The notes under the pieces were generated by a model. The model worked only from the letters and a program-made list of their open reading frames with translations, was not told the DNA's origin and did no database searches. Shown here in pieces: positions 27,342 through 34,861 of a stretch of DNA of 64,000 bases (position 1 is the first letter of the stretch; each line of letters starts with the position of its first letter). Location of the stretch: positions 1-64,000 of the forward strand of contig JANQOZ010000107.1 in the NCBI GenBank assembly GCA_028285525.1, in the 5' to 3' direction. The stretch comes from Lysobacterales bacterium (GTDB lineage Bacteria > Pseudomonadota > Gammaproteobacteria > Xanthomonadales > SZUA-38). Position numbers and translations under genes: made by a program.

Positions 27342-27898
27342 TGCAGGGGCGCCCCTTCCGGTGGCCCGGCGGGACTCATTGCTTCGAAGACGGTCATCGC
27401 GCCAAGCCGAACGTACTCAGCCAGCTCCCAGTACTGCTCTTCCGCTTCCGGATCGGCTTCATCCACCTCGGTATCCGCGCGGATGACCTCGGCCAGGTCG
27501 GTGACAAATTCCCCGACCTCGGGCGGCAGCAGATCCAGATCGCTGGCCCGCTGGCCGATGCCGGCTGAAAACCCCGCGCTCCAGGCAACCAGCGCCGCCA
27601 GCCGGTCGGTCAGCGGTGCGTCGTCATCAGGCACCAGCAGCAGGAAGGCGAAGTCCTCGGCGCTCAGGTTGTCACGCGTCCAGTCGAACAACCAGTAGAG
27701 CGACTGGCGCAGCTCCCCGTCGAGCTCGTGCATTTCGAGCGAATCGCCGAGCGCCGCCCGCAGCCATGCCTCCGGATCGGTTTCGGCGTCAAAACTCAGC
27801 AGAGCACACAAAACCCCGTGAAGCTCTGCCGGGTTAAGCGCCATGGGAGTGCTGGAAAACTGCTCGCGAAGTGTGTCGTAGTGGGGCGCGTCAGCCAT
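27338..27898 (-). CDS. ygfB: YgfB/YecA family (UPF0149) protein
   Basis: A 186-residue soluble protein of the UPF0149 family, first gene of the ygfB-pepP-ubiH-ubiI operon. Typical motifs are ELHGVLCALLSF near residue 25, LPPEVGEFVTDLAEVI (about 125) and EEQYWELAEYVRLGAMTVFE near the end. In Pseudomonas, YgfB has been reported to affect ampicillin-resistance regulation, but a general role is not known. It has no metal-binding SEC-C tail. Divergent from the TIGR02449-zapA unit. Confidence 0.9.
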   Translation of the reverse strand: MADAPHYDTLREQFSSTPMALNPAELHGVLCALLSFDAETDPEAWLRAALGDSLEMHELDGELRQSLYWLFDWTRDNLSAEDFAFLLLVPDDDAPLTDRLAALVAWSAGFSAGIGQRASDLDLLPPEVGEFVTDLAEVIRADTEVDEADPEAEEQYWELAEYVRLGAMTVFEAMSPAGPPEGAPLH

Positions 27899-28017
27899 CC
27901 CCCTATGGTATCAAGGGACGCCGCTCCATCGATACCTCAGGCGCCTTCGCCCAACTCGCTGCCGGGCGGGTATCCGACAAAAACGTGAACAAAATCCGCT
28001 GCCTAGGAAAACAATCA

Positions 28018-28046
28018 TTGACCTGGCTTTAAGCGCAATTTATGCT
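28018..28046 (+). promoter_or_regulatory. Strong sigma-70 promoter for the TIGR02449-zapA unit
   Basis: TTGACC at 28018-28023, exactly 17 bp, then TATGCT at 28041-28046. The predicted start of transcription (about 28053) is within 2 bases of the ATG at 28055, so the message may lack a usable leader. Confidence 0.6.
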
Positions 28047-28054
28047 GCGAGGTT

Positions 28055-28279
28055 ATGGGGAAGATCGAACATGCAGTCGACGATCTGCTGGCGGTGGAAA
28101 GCCGGATGGAGGACCTTCTGGGCGCCTTGCAGCGCCTCAAGGAGGAAAACAAGTCGCTCCGTGCCAGTCAGGAGTCGCTGGTGGCTGAACGGGCCAACCT
28201 CGTGGCGAAAAACGAACAGGCCCGCACCCGCGTGGAAGCGATGATTTCCCGCCTCAAATCGCTGGAACAGAGTACGTGA
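28055..28279 (+). CDS. TIGR02449-type small coiled-coil protein upstream of zapA
   Basis: 74 residues, almost entirely one coiled coil: leucine-spaced heptads from about 8 to 70, ending KNEQARTRVEAMISRLKSLEQ, the conserved end of the family found next to zapA in pseudomonads and relatives. It resembles ZapB-like proteins in architecture, so a role at the division ring is plausible but unproven. ATG at 28055. An internal Met at residue 18 would make it shorter than relatives. The stop overlaps the GTG start of zapA. Confidence 0.85.
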   Translation: MGKIEHAVDDLLAVESRMEDLLGALQRLKEENKSLRASQESLVAERANLVAKNEQARTRVEAMISRLKSLEQST

Positions 28280-28572
28280 GCAGCAGCAAGGAAGCCGTCA
28301 CCGTCAACGTGCTGGATCGGGAGTATCGCATCGCCTGCGATCCCGGCGAGCGTCGCCAGCTGCTCGACGCGGCGGACTACCTCGACCAGCAGATGCGGTC
28401 CATCCGCGACGGCGCCAACATCGTTGGGATGGAAAAAATTGCCGTGCTCGCGGGCCTCAATATCACCAACATGTTTCTGCAGGTCCAGCAGCGTGAAGAG
28501 ACGCTGTCCGGCAACGTCGCCGAGCGGCTCAAGTCGCTTCGTGATCGTCTGGAGTCTGAAGAACTGACCTGA
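28276..28572 (+). CDS. zapA: Cell division protein ZapA
   Basis: A Z-ring associated protein that bundles FtsZ filaments, 98 residues. The N-terminal globular part VTVNVLDREYRIACDPGER is followed by a long helix with ADYLDQQMRSIRDG, KIAVLAGLNITN and a C-terminal coiled coil. The GTG start overlaps the upstream stop (GTGA). The order TIGR02449-zapA-ssrS-fau is conserved in gammaproteobacteria, which strengthens the assignment. Confidence 0.94.
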   Translation: MSSSKEAVTVNVLDREYRIACDPGERRQLLDAADYLDQQMRSIRDGANIVGMEKIAVLAGLNITNMFLQVQQREETLSGNVAERLKSLRDRLESEELT

Positions 28573-28679
28573 GGCGGGGCGCTCCCGGCCTCACCTCCAG
28601 CCCGCCGTAGTTCTATAGCCCGGCCCCGAACGGGACGCCGGTCCGAGACGCAGTCGGCGGTTCCTTCACATCCTCGTGG

Positions 28680-28685
28680 TATACT
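28680..28685 (+). promoter_or_regulatory. -10 box of the 6S RNA promoter
   Basis: TATACT preceded by GTGG, 6 bp before the predicted 5' end of 6S RNA at about 28692. The -35 region is weak. Confidence 0.55.
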
Positions 28686-28691
28686 TCGCGC

Positions 28692-28884
28692 ATGGGCTCC
28701 TCTGCGGTGTTCGATAGCGAGTCTGCATTTGCCTTGACCCTAGTTATTGTGACCACGGAGAAACAACGTTGTAACCAGTGTGCATGTCTGCCTTGTGCGG
28801 AAAGCCTAGGGTGCAGCCCGTTTCCCCACCTGAACCGACGGTTCAAGGTCGCTAATCTCGCAACGGCACAGGCGGAGGATGCCC
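28692..28884 (+). ncRNA. ssrS: 6S RNA
   Basis: 6S RNA binds sigma-70 RNA polymerase as a promoter mimic in stationary phase. Evidence is positional (between zapA and fau) and structural. The closing stem pairs TCCTCTGC (28698-28705) with GCGGAGGA (28872-28879, one G-U), and GGGC (28694-28697) with GCCC (28881-28884) around one bulge. The 3' half has the typical CTGAACC...GGTTCAAGG hairpin near 28830-28851. Length is about 190 nt. The 3' strand of the closing stem contains the ribosome site and start codon of fau. Exact ends are estimated. Confidence 0.85.
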
Positions 28885-29481
28885 TCTCTCCCTCCCGCTG
28901 AAGCGAAAGCCGCCGCACGGACACGCTGGCGCAAGCTGCGCCGAGATCAACCCGCCCACCTCCGCGCTGTCGCCAGCCGTCAGATCTGCGATCGAGTCTT
29001 AGAGCACCCTGCCTTTCATCGCGCAGTGCATATCGCGGCCTACCTGGCGCTCAACGACGAGGTGGACCTCGACCCCCTGCTCGCCCATGCTCCCGATCTG
29101 GACAAGCAAATCTGGCTGCCTCGGGTGGCCGGAGGGCGCATGGCGTTTGCCGCCTTCGACCCCGCGCGGCGACGGGATCTCGAGCGATCCACCGTCGGCA
29201 CCTGTCAGCCCGGTCCCGAAGCGACCGTCCGACCCGCCGACCGACTCGACCTGGTCCTGCTGCCGCTGCTGGCCTTCACCCGCTGCGGCGATCGGCTCGG
29301 GATGGGGGGTGGTTACTACGACCGGACCTTTTCGTTTATGCTCCCAGCCCGACCGGGGGCCGGACCGGTGCTAGTGGGCGTTGCGTTTGCCGAACAGGAA
29401 GCGGAGCAGCTGCACCGCGATTCGTGGGATGTGCCCCTGCACCACGTTGTCACCCAACAGGAATGGATCGACTGCACATGA
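28879..29481 (+). CDS. fau: 5-formyltetrahydrofolate cyclo-ligase
   Basis: Converts 5-formyl-THF to 5,10-methenyl-THF with ATP, 200 residues. Signature segments are RTRWRKLRRDQ near the N-terminus, WLPRVAGGRMAF and GDRLGMGGGYYDRTF (about 140), the substrate and nucleotide site. The ATG lies in the last bases of 6S RNA and the GGCGGAGG ribosome site is inside its closing stem. ssrS-fau (ygfA) is a known dual transcription unit in E. coli. The end overlaps the EVE-domain gene by 4 bp. Confidence 0.93.
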   Translation: MPSLPPAEAKAAARTRWRKLRRDQPAHLRAVASRQICDRVLEHPAFHRAVHIAAYLALNDEVDLDPLLAHAPDLDKQIWLPRVAGGRMAFAAFDPARRRDLERSTVGTCQPGPEATVRPADRLDLVLLPLLAFTRCGDRLGMGGGYYDRTFSFMLPARPGAGPVLVGVAFAEQEAEQLHRDSWDVPLHHVVTQQEWIDCT

Positions 29482-29939
29482 AAAGATACTGGCTGGTCAA
29501 AAGCGAGCCTGACGAGTTCGGCATTGACGATCTCGCCGCCATGCCGAAGAAAACCGAACACTGGGACGGCGTGCGCAACTATCAGGCGCGCAACACGATG
29601 CGCGACGATATGAAAAAGGGTGACGAGGTGTTCTTCTATCACTCGAACTGCGATGTCCCGGGCATCGTTGGTCTTTGTACCGTCGTTCGCGAAGGCTATC
29701 CGGACCACACCGCGTTTGATCCCGACGACAAGCACTACGACCCGAAGTCCGACCCGGACAACCCGCGCTGGTTTATGGTCGACGTGAAGCTCAAGCGCAA
29801 GTTCAAGCGCACAATCTCACTCAAAGAGCTCAAAGCGCGCGACGACCTCGACGGCTTTGCCCTGACCCGCAAAGGCAACCGCCTGTCGGTGATGGAGGTC
29901 GACAAAGCCCACTTCGAACTGATCCTCGGACTCGAGTAG
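29478..29939 (+). CDS. EVE-domain protein (thymocyte nuclear protein 1-like)
   Basis: 153 residues from ATG 29478. A longer frame enters fau and is rejected. The EVE fold is a PUA-like domain thought to read modified bases in DNA or RNA. Diagnostic motifs are RYWLVKSEPDEFGIDDL at the start, WDGVRNYQARNTMRDDMKKGD with the aromatic pocket, FFYHSNC and the WFMVDVKLKRKFKR region. Housekeeping-type bacterial EVE proteins in this genomic place (near ygfA/6S) are common. Substrate not known. Confidence 0.9.
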   Translation: MKRYWLVKSEPDEFGIDDLAAMPKKTEHWDGVRNYQARNTMRDDMKKGDEVFFYHSNCDVPGIVGLCTVVREGYPDHTAFDPDDKHYDPKSDPDNPRWFMVDVKLKRKFKRTISLKELKARDDLDGFALTRKGNRLSVMEVDKAHFELILGLE

Positions 29940-29945
29940 CGGCCG

Positions 29946-30599
29946 ATGGATCTCAACGCGCTGAAGCAGGAAGCCGCGAAGGCGGCGCTCACCGAGCTGC
30001 GCAGCGGCATGAAGCTCGGCGTCGGCACCGGCTCGACGGTGAACTGTTTTATCGACGCGCTCGCCGGCAGCGGTTTGTCGTTCGACGCCGTCTGCTCTAG
30101 CTCCGAGGCGACCACGGAGCGCCTTCAGCAAGCGGGCTTTGAGGTCAGCGAGCTGAACGACGTCGGCGGACTCGATCTCTACGTTGACGGCGCTGACGAG
30201 GTCGATCCGCACAAGCGCCTGATTAAAGGCGGCGGCGCCGCGCTGACTCGGGAAAAGGTGGTGGCAGCCTGCGCCGAGCGCTTTGTATGCATCGTGGATG
30301 CCAGCAAAGAGGTGGACATCCTCGGACGCTTTCCGCTGCCGGTGGAGGTGATTCCCATGGCGCGGAGCTACGTCGCCCGGGAGCTCACAGCCCTCGGCGG
30401 ACGACCGGAGTATCGAAGCGGCGTGGTGACGGATAACGGCCAGCAGCTCCTCGATGTGCACAACCTGAGGATCGTTGATGCGGTGGGTCTGGAGCAGACC
30501 ATCAACGGGCTTGCCGGAGTGGTGACCGTCGGCCTGTTTGCCCAACGGCCGGCCGATACGATCATCGTTGCGGCGCCCGAAGGGATTCGGATTCGCTAG
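29946..30599 (+). CDS. rpiA: Ribose-5-phosphate isomerase A
   Basis: Interconverts ribose-5-phosphate and ribulose-5-phosphate in the pentose phosphate pathway, 217 residues. Motifs: [15 protein letters not shown] (phosphate binding), [16 protein letters not shown] (catalytic Asp) and [12 protein letters not shown]. The ATG starts 6 bp after the EVE gene stop, so it is the last gene of the fau-EVE-rpiA unit. It converges with the cNMP/rhodanese gene, leaving 15 bp between stops. Works with Rpe encoded at 49.5 kb. Confidence 0.97.
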   Translation: MDLNALKQEAAKAALTELRSGMKLGVGTGSTVNCFIDALAGSGLSFDAVCSSSEATTERLQQAGFEVSELNDVGGLDLYVDGADEVDPHKRLIKGGGAALTREKVVAACAERFVCIVDASKEVDILGRFPLPVEVIPMARSYVARELTALGGRPEYRSGVVTDNGQQLLDVHNLRIVDAVGLEQTINGLAGVVTVGLFAQRPADTIIVAAPEGIRIR

Positions 30600-30614
30600 C
30601 GGCTCACTGGGCTT

Positions 30615-31682
30615 TTACGCCTGCCCCGACTGCTGCTGACGCATGATGAGCTGCCGGGAAACGCTGGACAGTCCCCCGCGCAGCGCAAACACGCGAAACC
30701 CCAGCTTGTTGAGGATAAACGCTGCCGACGCGCTGCGTTCGCCGGTTTCGCAGTAAACGACGAAGGGCCTTTCCGTGTTGCTGCCCGCCATTTCCTCGCG
30801 CAGTCGAAACAGCGGTGCGTTGACGCTCCCGGCGAGGTGACGCTGCTGGTGTTCTTCTTTCATTCGCACATCCAGCAGCGCGGCGCCGCCAGTGACCAGC
30901 GCTGACGCCTGGCCGGCCGAAACCCAGTCGACCACCGGATGTTTCAGCAGCTCGCTGAAATCCGACTTGCCCAGGCGCATGAGCTGCCCCGCGGTCCGGG
31001 CTTTGACGCTGGCATTGCGCGGCTCATTGGAGGTCAGCGCGTCTTCGCCGAAGCTGTCGCCCTCGCTGAGTGTCGCCACCACCTGCTCTCGATCGTCGAT
31101 CTGTTTGATGACCTGAAAGTCGCCGCTTTTAATGACGTAGAAGTAGTCTCCGTCATCCCCTTCTTTGATCACCAGGCGATCCGGCAGCACGGTAATCAGC
31201 TCAAAGCGCTCAAACATCCGCTCGATGTTCCCTGCCGGGAGACGCAGCAGCGCCTGGCTGTTGAGCATCTTAAACACCCAGCGAGCCGACTCAGCGGTGC
31301 CGTCAGGCAGGGTGAATTGGGATGAGCGGCTGATCTGATCCCAAGTGACGACCTTCTCGAGGAAGTTTCGATCAAAGACCACCGCGCGCGCGCCGACACC
31401 GGACACCACGCCGGTGAACCGCCGGGGCTGAAAATCGCCGATGGCATAACGCGTGCGGTCCGAATCGGCGTGCAGCTCGCGCTCCCGGCCGTCGGGATAG
31501 CGACAGCTCACCGAGCCCGACAGCAGAAAAACACTCTCCCCGTCGTTATCTCCCTCACGAAAGAGCGTCTCGTCCCGAGTGTAGTCCCGCACCTCGCCAT
31601 GCTGCGCCAGCATGGTCAGATGCGCGTCCGCCAGCGTGTCCATCGGGTACAGCCGCGCAAGTGTCTTACTATCTACTGACAT
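30615..31682 (-). CDS. Two cyclic-nucleotide-binding-type domains fused to a rhodanese
   Basis: 355 residues from ATG 31682, which has GGGGGA just upstream. An ATG ten codons earlier (31712) is possible. The first jelly-roll is about 5-120 (ETLFREGDNDGESVFLLSGSV), the second about 140-245 (VIKEGDDGDYFYVIKSGDFQVI, FGEDALTSNEPRNASV) and the rhodanese about 255-345, with active Cys in VVYCETGERS. Soluble, no HTH, so not a transcription factor. Role unknown, perhaps ligand-gated sulfur transfer. It follows rpsI but the rpsI terminator lies between. Confidence 0.85.
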   Translation of the reverse strand: MSVDSKTLARLYPMDTLADAHLTMLAQHGEVRDYTRDETLFREGDNDGESVFLLSGSVSCRYPDGRERELHADSDRTRYAIGDFQPRRFTGVVSGVGARAVVFDRNFLEKVVTWDQISRSSQFTLPDGTAESARWVFKMLNSQALLRLPAGNIERMFERFELITVLPDRLVIKEGDDGDYFYVIKSGDFQVIKQIDDREQVVATLSEGDSFGEDALTSNEPRNASVKARTAGQLMRLGKSDFSELLKHPVVDWVSAGQASALVTGGAALLDVRMKEEHQQRHLAGSVNAPLFRLREEMAGSNTERPFVVYCETGERSASAAFILNKLGFRVFALRGGLSSVSRQLIMRQQQSGQA

Positions 31683-31739
31683 TGTTCCCCCAGGTGATTG
31701 ATAACTATGCACATTCCTGCTGGGAACATCAACGGGGCA

Positions 31740-31767
31740 GAAAAAAAGCCCGCACAGGGCGGGCTTT
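31740..31767 (-). terminator. Rho-independent terminator after rpsI
   Basis: Read on the minus strand: AAAGCCCGC, loop CCTGT, GCGGGCTTT, then further T residues (31744-31741). A 9-bp stem with a U-tract, 42 bp past the rpsI stop. The A-tract on the 5' side is also present, so it could work weakly in both directions. Confidence 0.9.
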
Positions 31768-31808
31768 CGAATATTGCGTCCGGAGGCAGGTGCTCCGGAT
31801 GACCTGAC

Positions 31809-32201
31809 TCAGCGCTTGGAGTACTGAGTGGCTTTGCGTGCTTTGTGCAGACCGACTTTCTTGCGCTCCACCTCGCGGGCGTCACGCGTGACGAAGCCAG
31901 CTTTGCGCAGCTCAGGCCGCAGCGTCTCGTCATACTCCATCAGTGCGCGGGTCAGACCCATGCGGATGGCGCCGGCCTGGCCGCTCGAGCCACCGCCGCT
32001 GACGGTGCAGTTGATGTCGAACCGGTCGGTCAGACCCGTCAGGTCCAGCGGCTGTCGAACGATCATCCGGGCCGTCTCGCGACCGAAATACTCGTCCAGA
32101 GGCTTGCGGTTAACCAGAATGGCGCCGCGGCCGGGCCGCACAAACACGCGGGCGGCGGATGATTTGCGCCGGCCGGTGCCGTAATACTGTTCTGAAGCCA
32201 T
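31809..32201 (-). CDS. rpsI: 30S ribosomal protein S9
   Basis: A 130-residue small-subunit protein whose C-terminal tail reaches the P-site tRNA. It shows [52 protein letters not shown] and the basic end [11 protein letters not shown], with the invariant terminal Lys-Arg. 15 bp downstream of rplM, the conserved rplM-rpsI operon, and followed by a strong terminator. Confidence 0.98.
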   Translation of the reverse strand: MASEQYYGTGRRKSSAARVFVRPGRGAILVNRKPLDEYFGRETARMIVRQPLDLTGLTDRFDINCTVSGGGSSGQAGAIRMGLTRALMEYDETLRPELRKAGFVTRDAREVERKKVGLHKARKATQYSKR

Positions 32202-32216
32202 GCTTATCGTGTCCTG

Positions 32217-32645
32217 TTAGATTTCCAGCGCCTGCGGCTGCTGAGCGGTGTGCGGGTGCTCCGCACCAGCGTAAACCTTGAGTTTGCGAAACATCGCGCG
32301 CCCCAGCGGGTTCTTCGGCAGCATGCCCTTAACCGCGGTCTCGATCACGCGCTCGGGGCTGCGATCCAGAACGGTCTGGAGGTTGGCCGACTTCAGGTTG
32401 CCGATGTAGCCGGTGTGCCGGTGATACATTTTGTCCTGCAGCTTGTTGCCGGTCACACCAATCTTTTCCGCGTTGACCACGACGATATAGTCGCCCGTGT
32501 CCACGTGCGGGGTGTATTCGGCTTTATGTTTACCGCGGAGGCGCCGCGCGATCTCGCTGGCCAGCCGTCCGAGGGTTTTTCCGTCAGCGTCTACGAGGAA
32601 CCAGTCGCGTTCGACCTCGTGCGCTTTGGCGCTAAAAGTTTTCAT
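32217..32645 (-). CDS. rplM: 50S ribosomal protein L13
   Basis: 142 residues from ATG 32645, the family length. An upstream in-frame extension is spurious. Typical segments: [46 protein letters not shown]-like YHRHTGYIG and [16 protein letters not shown]. First gene of the rplM-rpsI operon with a good promoter at 32681-32709. The 5' leader is about 30 nt. Confidence 0.98.
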   Translation of the reverse strand: MKTFSAKAHEVERDWFLVDADGKTLGRLASEIARRLRGKHKAEYTPHVDTGDYIVVVNAEKIGVTGNKLQDKMYHRHTGYIGNLKSANLQTVLDRSPERVIETAVKGMLPKNPLGRAMFRKLKVYAGAEHPHTAQQPQALEI

Positions 32646-32680
32646 GGGAGCAGATCCCGGCAATCGACATAAGGGCGGGG

Positions 32681-32709
32681 ATACTACTGGAAGCAAGGGG
32701 GCAATGCAA
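32681..32709 (-). promoter_or_regulatory. Sigma-70 promoter of rplM-rpsI
   Basis: On the minus strand TTGCAT (32709-32704), 17-bp spacer, TAGTAT (32686-32681). It lies 36 bp before the rplM ATG. Confidence 0.6.
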
Positions 32710-32765
32710 GACGCGCGCCGCCCTGCCAAACGGGCCGAAAAAACCCATTTCTGATCAGAAACTTA

Positions 32766-32800
32766 GCGGGGTTTGCCGCCGGTCGACGGACAAACCCCGC
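32766..32800 (-). terminator. Long-arm hairpin after the DUF481 gene
   Basis: GCGGGGTTTG and CAAACCCCGC are perfect 10-bp arms around 15 bp, starting 20 bp past the DUF481 stop. No U-run follows directly. TTTCTGATCAGAAA, a perfect 14-bp palindrome, comes next (32748-32761) and then a T-run on the minus strand. Confidence 0.5.
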
Positions 32801-32819
32801 AGCGGTGGATCAGCTCGGA

Positions 32820-33536
32820 TCAGTCCAGGCTGTACACCAGGTTGACCGTCGTCAGAAAGTCGGTGTTGTTCGCCGGGTCATCAACGTCGGTGTTGTGGCG
32901 AATCTCGTAGGCCAGCTGAAGACCAAAATTGCCTGCCAGATCGGCCGTGAGCGCCGTGATGTTTTTGGCAAACGTGTTGTCTGAGCCGGATTCGACCAGG
33001 AAGTTGTTCGACAGCGTGGCGGTATCACTGAGCACCCACTCGTAGTCGAGCTTGCCGCGCAGCACCGGATCGGTTGACGTCTCGCCGGACGCCCGCAGTT
33101 CAGCACGACGATAACCGATACCGACCTCGCCGTTCAGACGGTGCACATCGTTGTCGAAGAGCTCGCGCCCGTAGCCCAGCGCCAGCGTCGCCTGGTTTTC
33201 GAACTGGCTGAAGTCGTCGTCCTCATAACGCACCGACCCGAACCAGTAGCTGGTGTCGCTGATCTTGTAGTCGCTCTGACCGTAGATTTCGAAACGGTTG
33301 GCCGTATCCACGTCGTTCTCGCTGCTGTTCAGGACCGCCAGTCCCAGCAGGTGGCGCCATTGACTCATGTTGTTGACCAGCTCGCCGGTGATGTTGACCG
33401 TCTCGGTGTCGGCGTTGCCGCGCTGAGACACGATCCCGAGTCCACCCTTGCCAGACCAGCCCTGCTCGTCCTGCGCCAGGGCAGGCGCCAGGTTCAAGGT
33501 GAGAACAGTCAGAACAGTAAGCCGTGAAAATTTCAT
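32820..33536 (-). CDS. DUF481 outer-membrane protein
   Basis: 238 residues from ATG 33536, with a signal peptide (MKFSRLTVLTVLTLNLAPALA, cleavage before QDEQGW) placed by eye. The rest has alternating beta strands with aromatic girdles, consistent with a DUF481 barrel, and ends in VNLVYSLD. Segments GGLGIVSQRGNADTETVN and YWFGSVRYEDDDFS match the family, sometimes annotated as salt-induced outer-membrane protein. Function unknown. It stands alone, divergent from coq7. Confidence 0.87.
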   Translation of the reverse strand: MKFSRLTVLTVLTLNLAPALAQDEQGWSGKGGLGIVSQRGNADTETVNITGELVNNMSQWRHLLGLAVLNSSENDVDTANRFEIYGQSDYKISDTSYWFGSVRYEDDDFSQFENQATLALGYGRELFDNDVHRLNGEVGIGYRRAELRASGETSTDPVLRGKLDYEWVLSDTATLSNNFLVESGSDNTFAKNITALTADLAGNFGLQLAYEIRHNTDVDDPANNTDFLTTVNLVYSLD

Positions 33537-33616
33537 AGATGTCTCCAGTGTGTGGGGTAAAACGCGCGTATTGGGCAAAAAAGCCGCTGAAATGTCCAGC
33601 CCGCCGCACGCTCGTT

Positions 33617-33622
33617 TACAAT
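33617..33622 (+). promoter_or_regulatory. -10 box directly before coq7
   Basis: TACAAT, then six bases GCGCGG, then the coq7 ATG. The start of transcription would fall at the start codon. No clear -35. Confidence 0.4.
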
Positions 33623-33628
33623 GCGCGG

Positions 33629-34285
33629 ATGACCGATACAACCATGCCCCTGCGGCGCCTTTCCGGCCTGGATCGCCTGCTCGATCAGGCCGACCGGGCG
33701 CTGCGGACAACCCTTGCCAGACCCGCCCTCGTGGAAGACTCGCCGGCCGTCGGCGTCGACGAGGCCCCTCTCGAAGACTCAGACCGGCGCCATGCGGCGG
33801 GCCTGATGCGGATCAATCACGCCGGGGAGGTGTGCGCTCAGGCGCTTTACGAAGGTCAGGCACTGGTCGCTCGCGATCCGCAGATTGCTGATCACCTTCT
33901 CCACGCGGCTGCCGAAGAAACCCGCCACCTGGCCTGGTGTGATGCTCGCCTGAGAGAACTCGACAGCCGTCCCAGCCGGCTCAACGGCCTGTGGTATGCC
34001 GGCTCGTTTGCGCTGGGCAGCGTCGCCGGCCTGGCCGGAGATCAGTGGAGCCTGGCGTTTGTCGTCGAGACCGAACGTCAGGTTGAAGCCCACCTGGCAG
34101 AACACCTCGACGAGCTGCCGGCCGACGATAAGCGAAGCCGAGCCATCGTGACCCAGATGATGGAAGACGAAGCCCGCCATGGGCGTGAGGCCGCAGAGGC
34201 CGGAGCTGCCGAGTTGCCGGGATGGATCCGCGCGGCCATGGCCGGCACCGCCTCGATCATGAAAGTTCTGGCCTATCGCGTTTGA
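33629..34285 (+). CDS. coq7: Demethoxyubiquinone hydroxylase Coq7 (di-iron)
   Basis: Hydroxylates C6 of the quinone ring in ubiquinone synthesis, replacing flavin-type UbiF. It is 218 residues from ATG 33629, which sits right behind a -10-like box. Di-iron ligands are seen in NHAGEVCAQALYEGQ (Glu), the EETRHLAW helix (Glu-x-x-His), ETERQVEAHL (Glu) and DEARHGREA (Glu-x-x-His). Its presence with UbiH and UbiI completes the ring hydroxylases. Followed by a TTG-start acetyltransferase overlapping by 4 bp. Confidence 0.94.
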   Translation: MTDTTMPLRRLSGLDRLLDQADRALRTTLARPALVEDSPAVGVDEAPLEDSDRRHAAGLMRINHAGEVCAQALYEGQALVARDPQIADHLLHAAAEETRHLAWCDARLRELDSRPSRLNGLWYAGSFALGSVAGLAGDQWSLAFVVETERQVEAHLAEHLDELPADDKRSRAIVTQMMEDEARHGREAAEAGAAELPGWIRAAMAGTASIMKVLAYRV

Positions 34286-34842
34286 CGACGCAGCCCACCC
34301 ACCCGCTGAGCACCCCGTCGGTCCCCGAGCTGCGAACGGAACGTCTGCTGCTGCGAGGCTATCGCCTCGAAGACTTTGAGCTGTTTGCCTCGATGCAGGC
34401 TGACCCGGTGGTCATGCAACACATCACCGGCAAGCCCATCAGCCGCGACGACGCATGGCAGAAATTCGCCCGAACGCCGGGCCACTGGACGCTGCGCGGC
34501 TTCGGCTACTGGGCCGTTTGCGACGGTGAGTCCGGCGAGTTCCTCGGCGACGCGGGGTTTTCCAATTTCGAACGAACCATCGAACCGAGTCTGCAGCCGT
34601 ACCTTGAGGCCGGCTGGGCCTTTCGGCGGACGGCGCACGGCCGTGGCCTTGCGACCGAGGCGATGCGGGCCGCCCTGAGCTGGGCGGCGCAAACGCTTCC
34701 CGGCGCGCAGTCGGCCTGCATGATCACGCCGGAAAATGTTGCCTCGATCCGGGTCGCGGAGAAGTGCGGTTTTCAATACTGGTGCAACACCAGCTATCGA
34801 GGTACGCCGGTCGATCTATACCGGCTGGAAAAGCTCGCCTGA
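34282..34842 (+). CDS. GNAT-family (RimJ/RimL-like) N-acetyltransferase
   Basis: 186 residues if the TTG at 34282, which overlaps the coq7 stop (TTGA), is used. LRTERLLLRGYRLEDFE starts the GNAT fold typical of the RimJ/RimL subfamily. The acetyl-CoA loop is in RRTAHGRGLATEAM, followed by NVASIRVAEKCGFQY. Substrate unknown: ribosomal protein N-termini or small amines are both possible. Probably translated by coupling to coq7. Convergent with speD. Confidence 0.87.
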   Translation: MTTQPTHPLSTPSVPELRTERLLLRGYRLEDFELFASMQADPVVMQHITGKPISRDDAWQKFARTPGHWTLRGFGYWAVCDGESGEFLGDAGFSNFERTIEPSLQPYLEAGWAFRRTAHGRGLATEAMRAALSWAAQTLPGAQSACMITPENVASIRVAEKCGFQYWCNTSYRGTPVDLYRLEKLA

Positions 34843-34861
34843 TCGGTCAGGCTTCAGCGCG

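Noticed and set aside
26250..27698. Plus-strand open frame of 482 residues opposite pepP and ygfB
   Set aside because: Both opposing genes are certain by motifs; this frame has no coherent domain.
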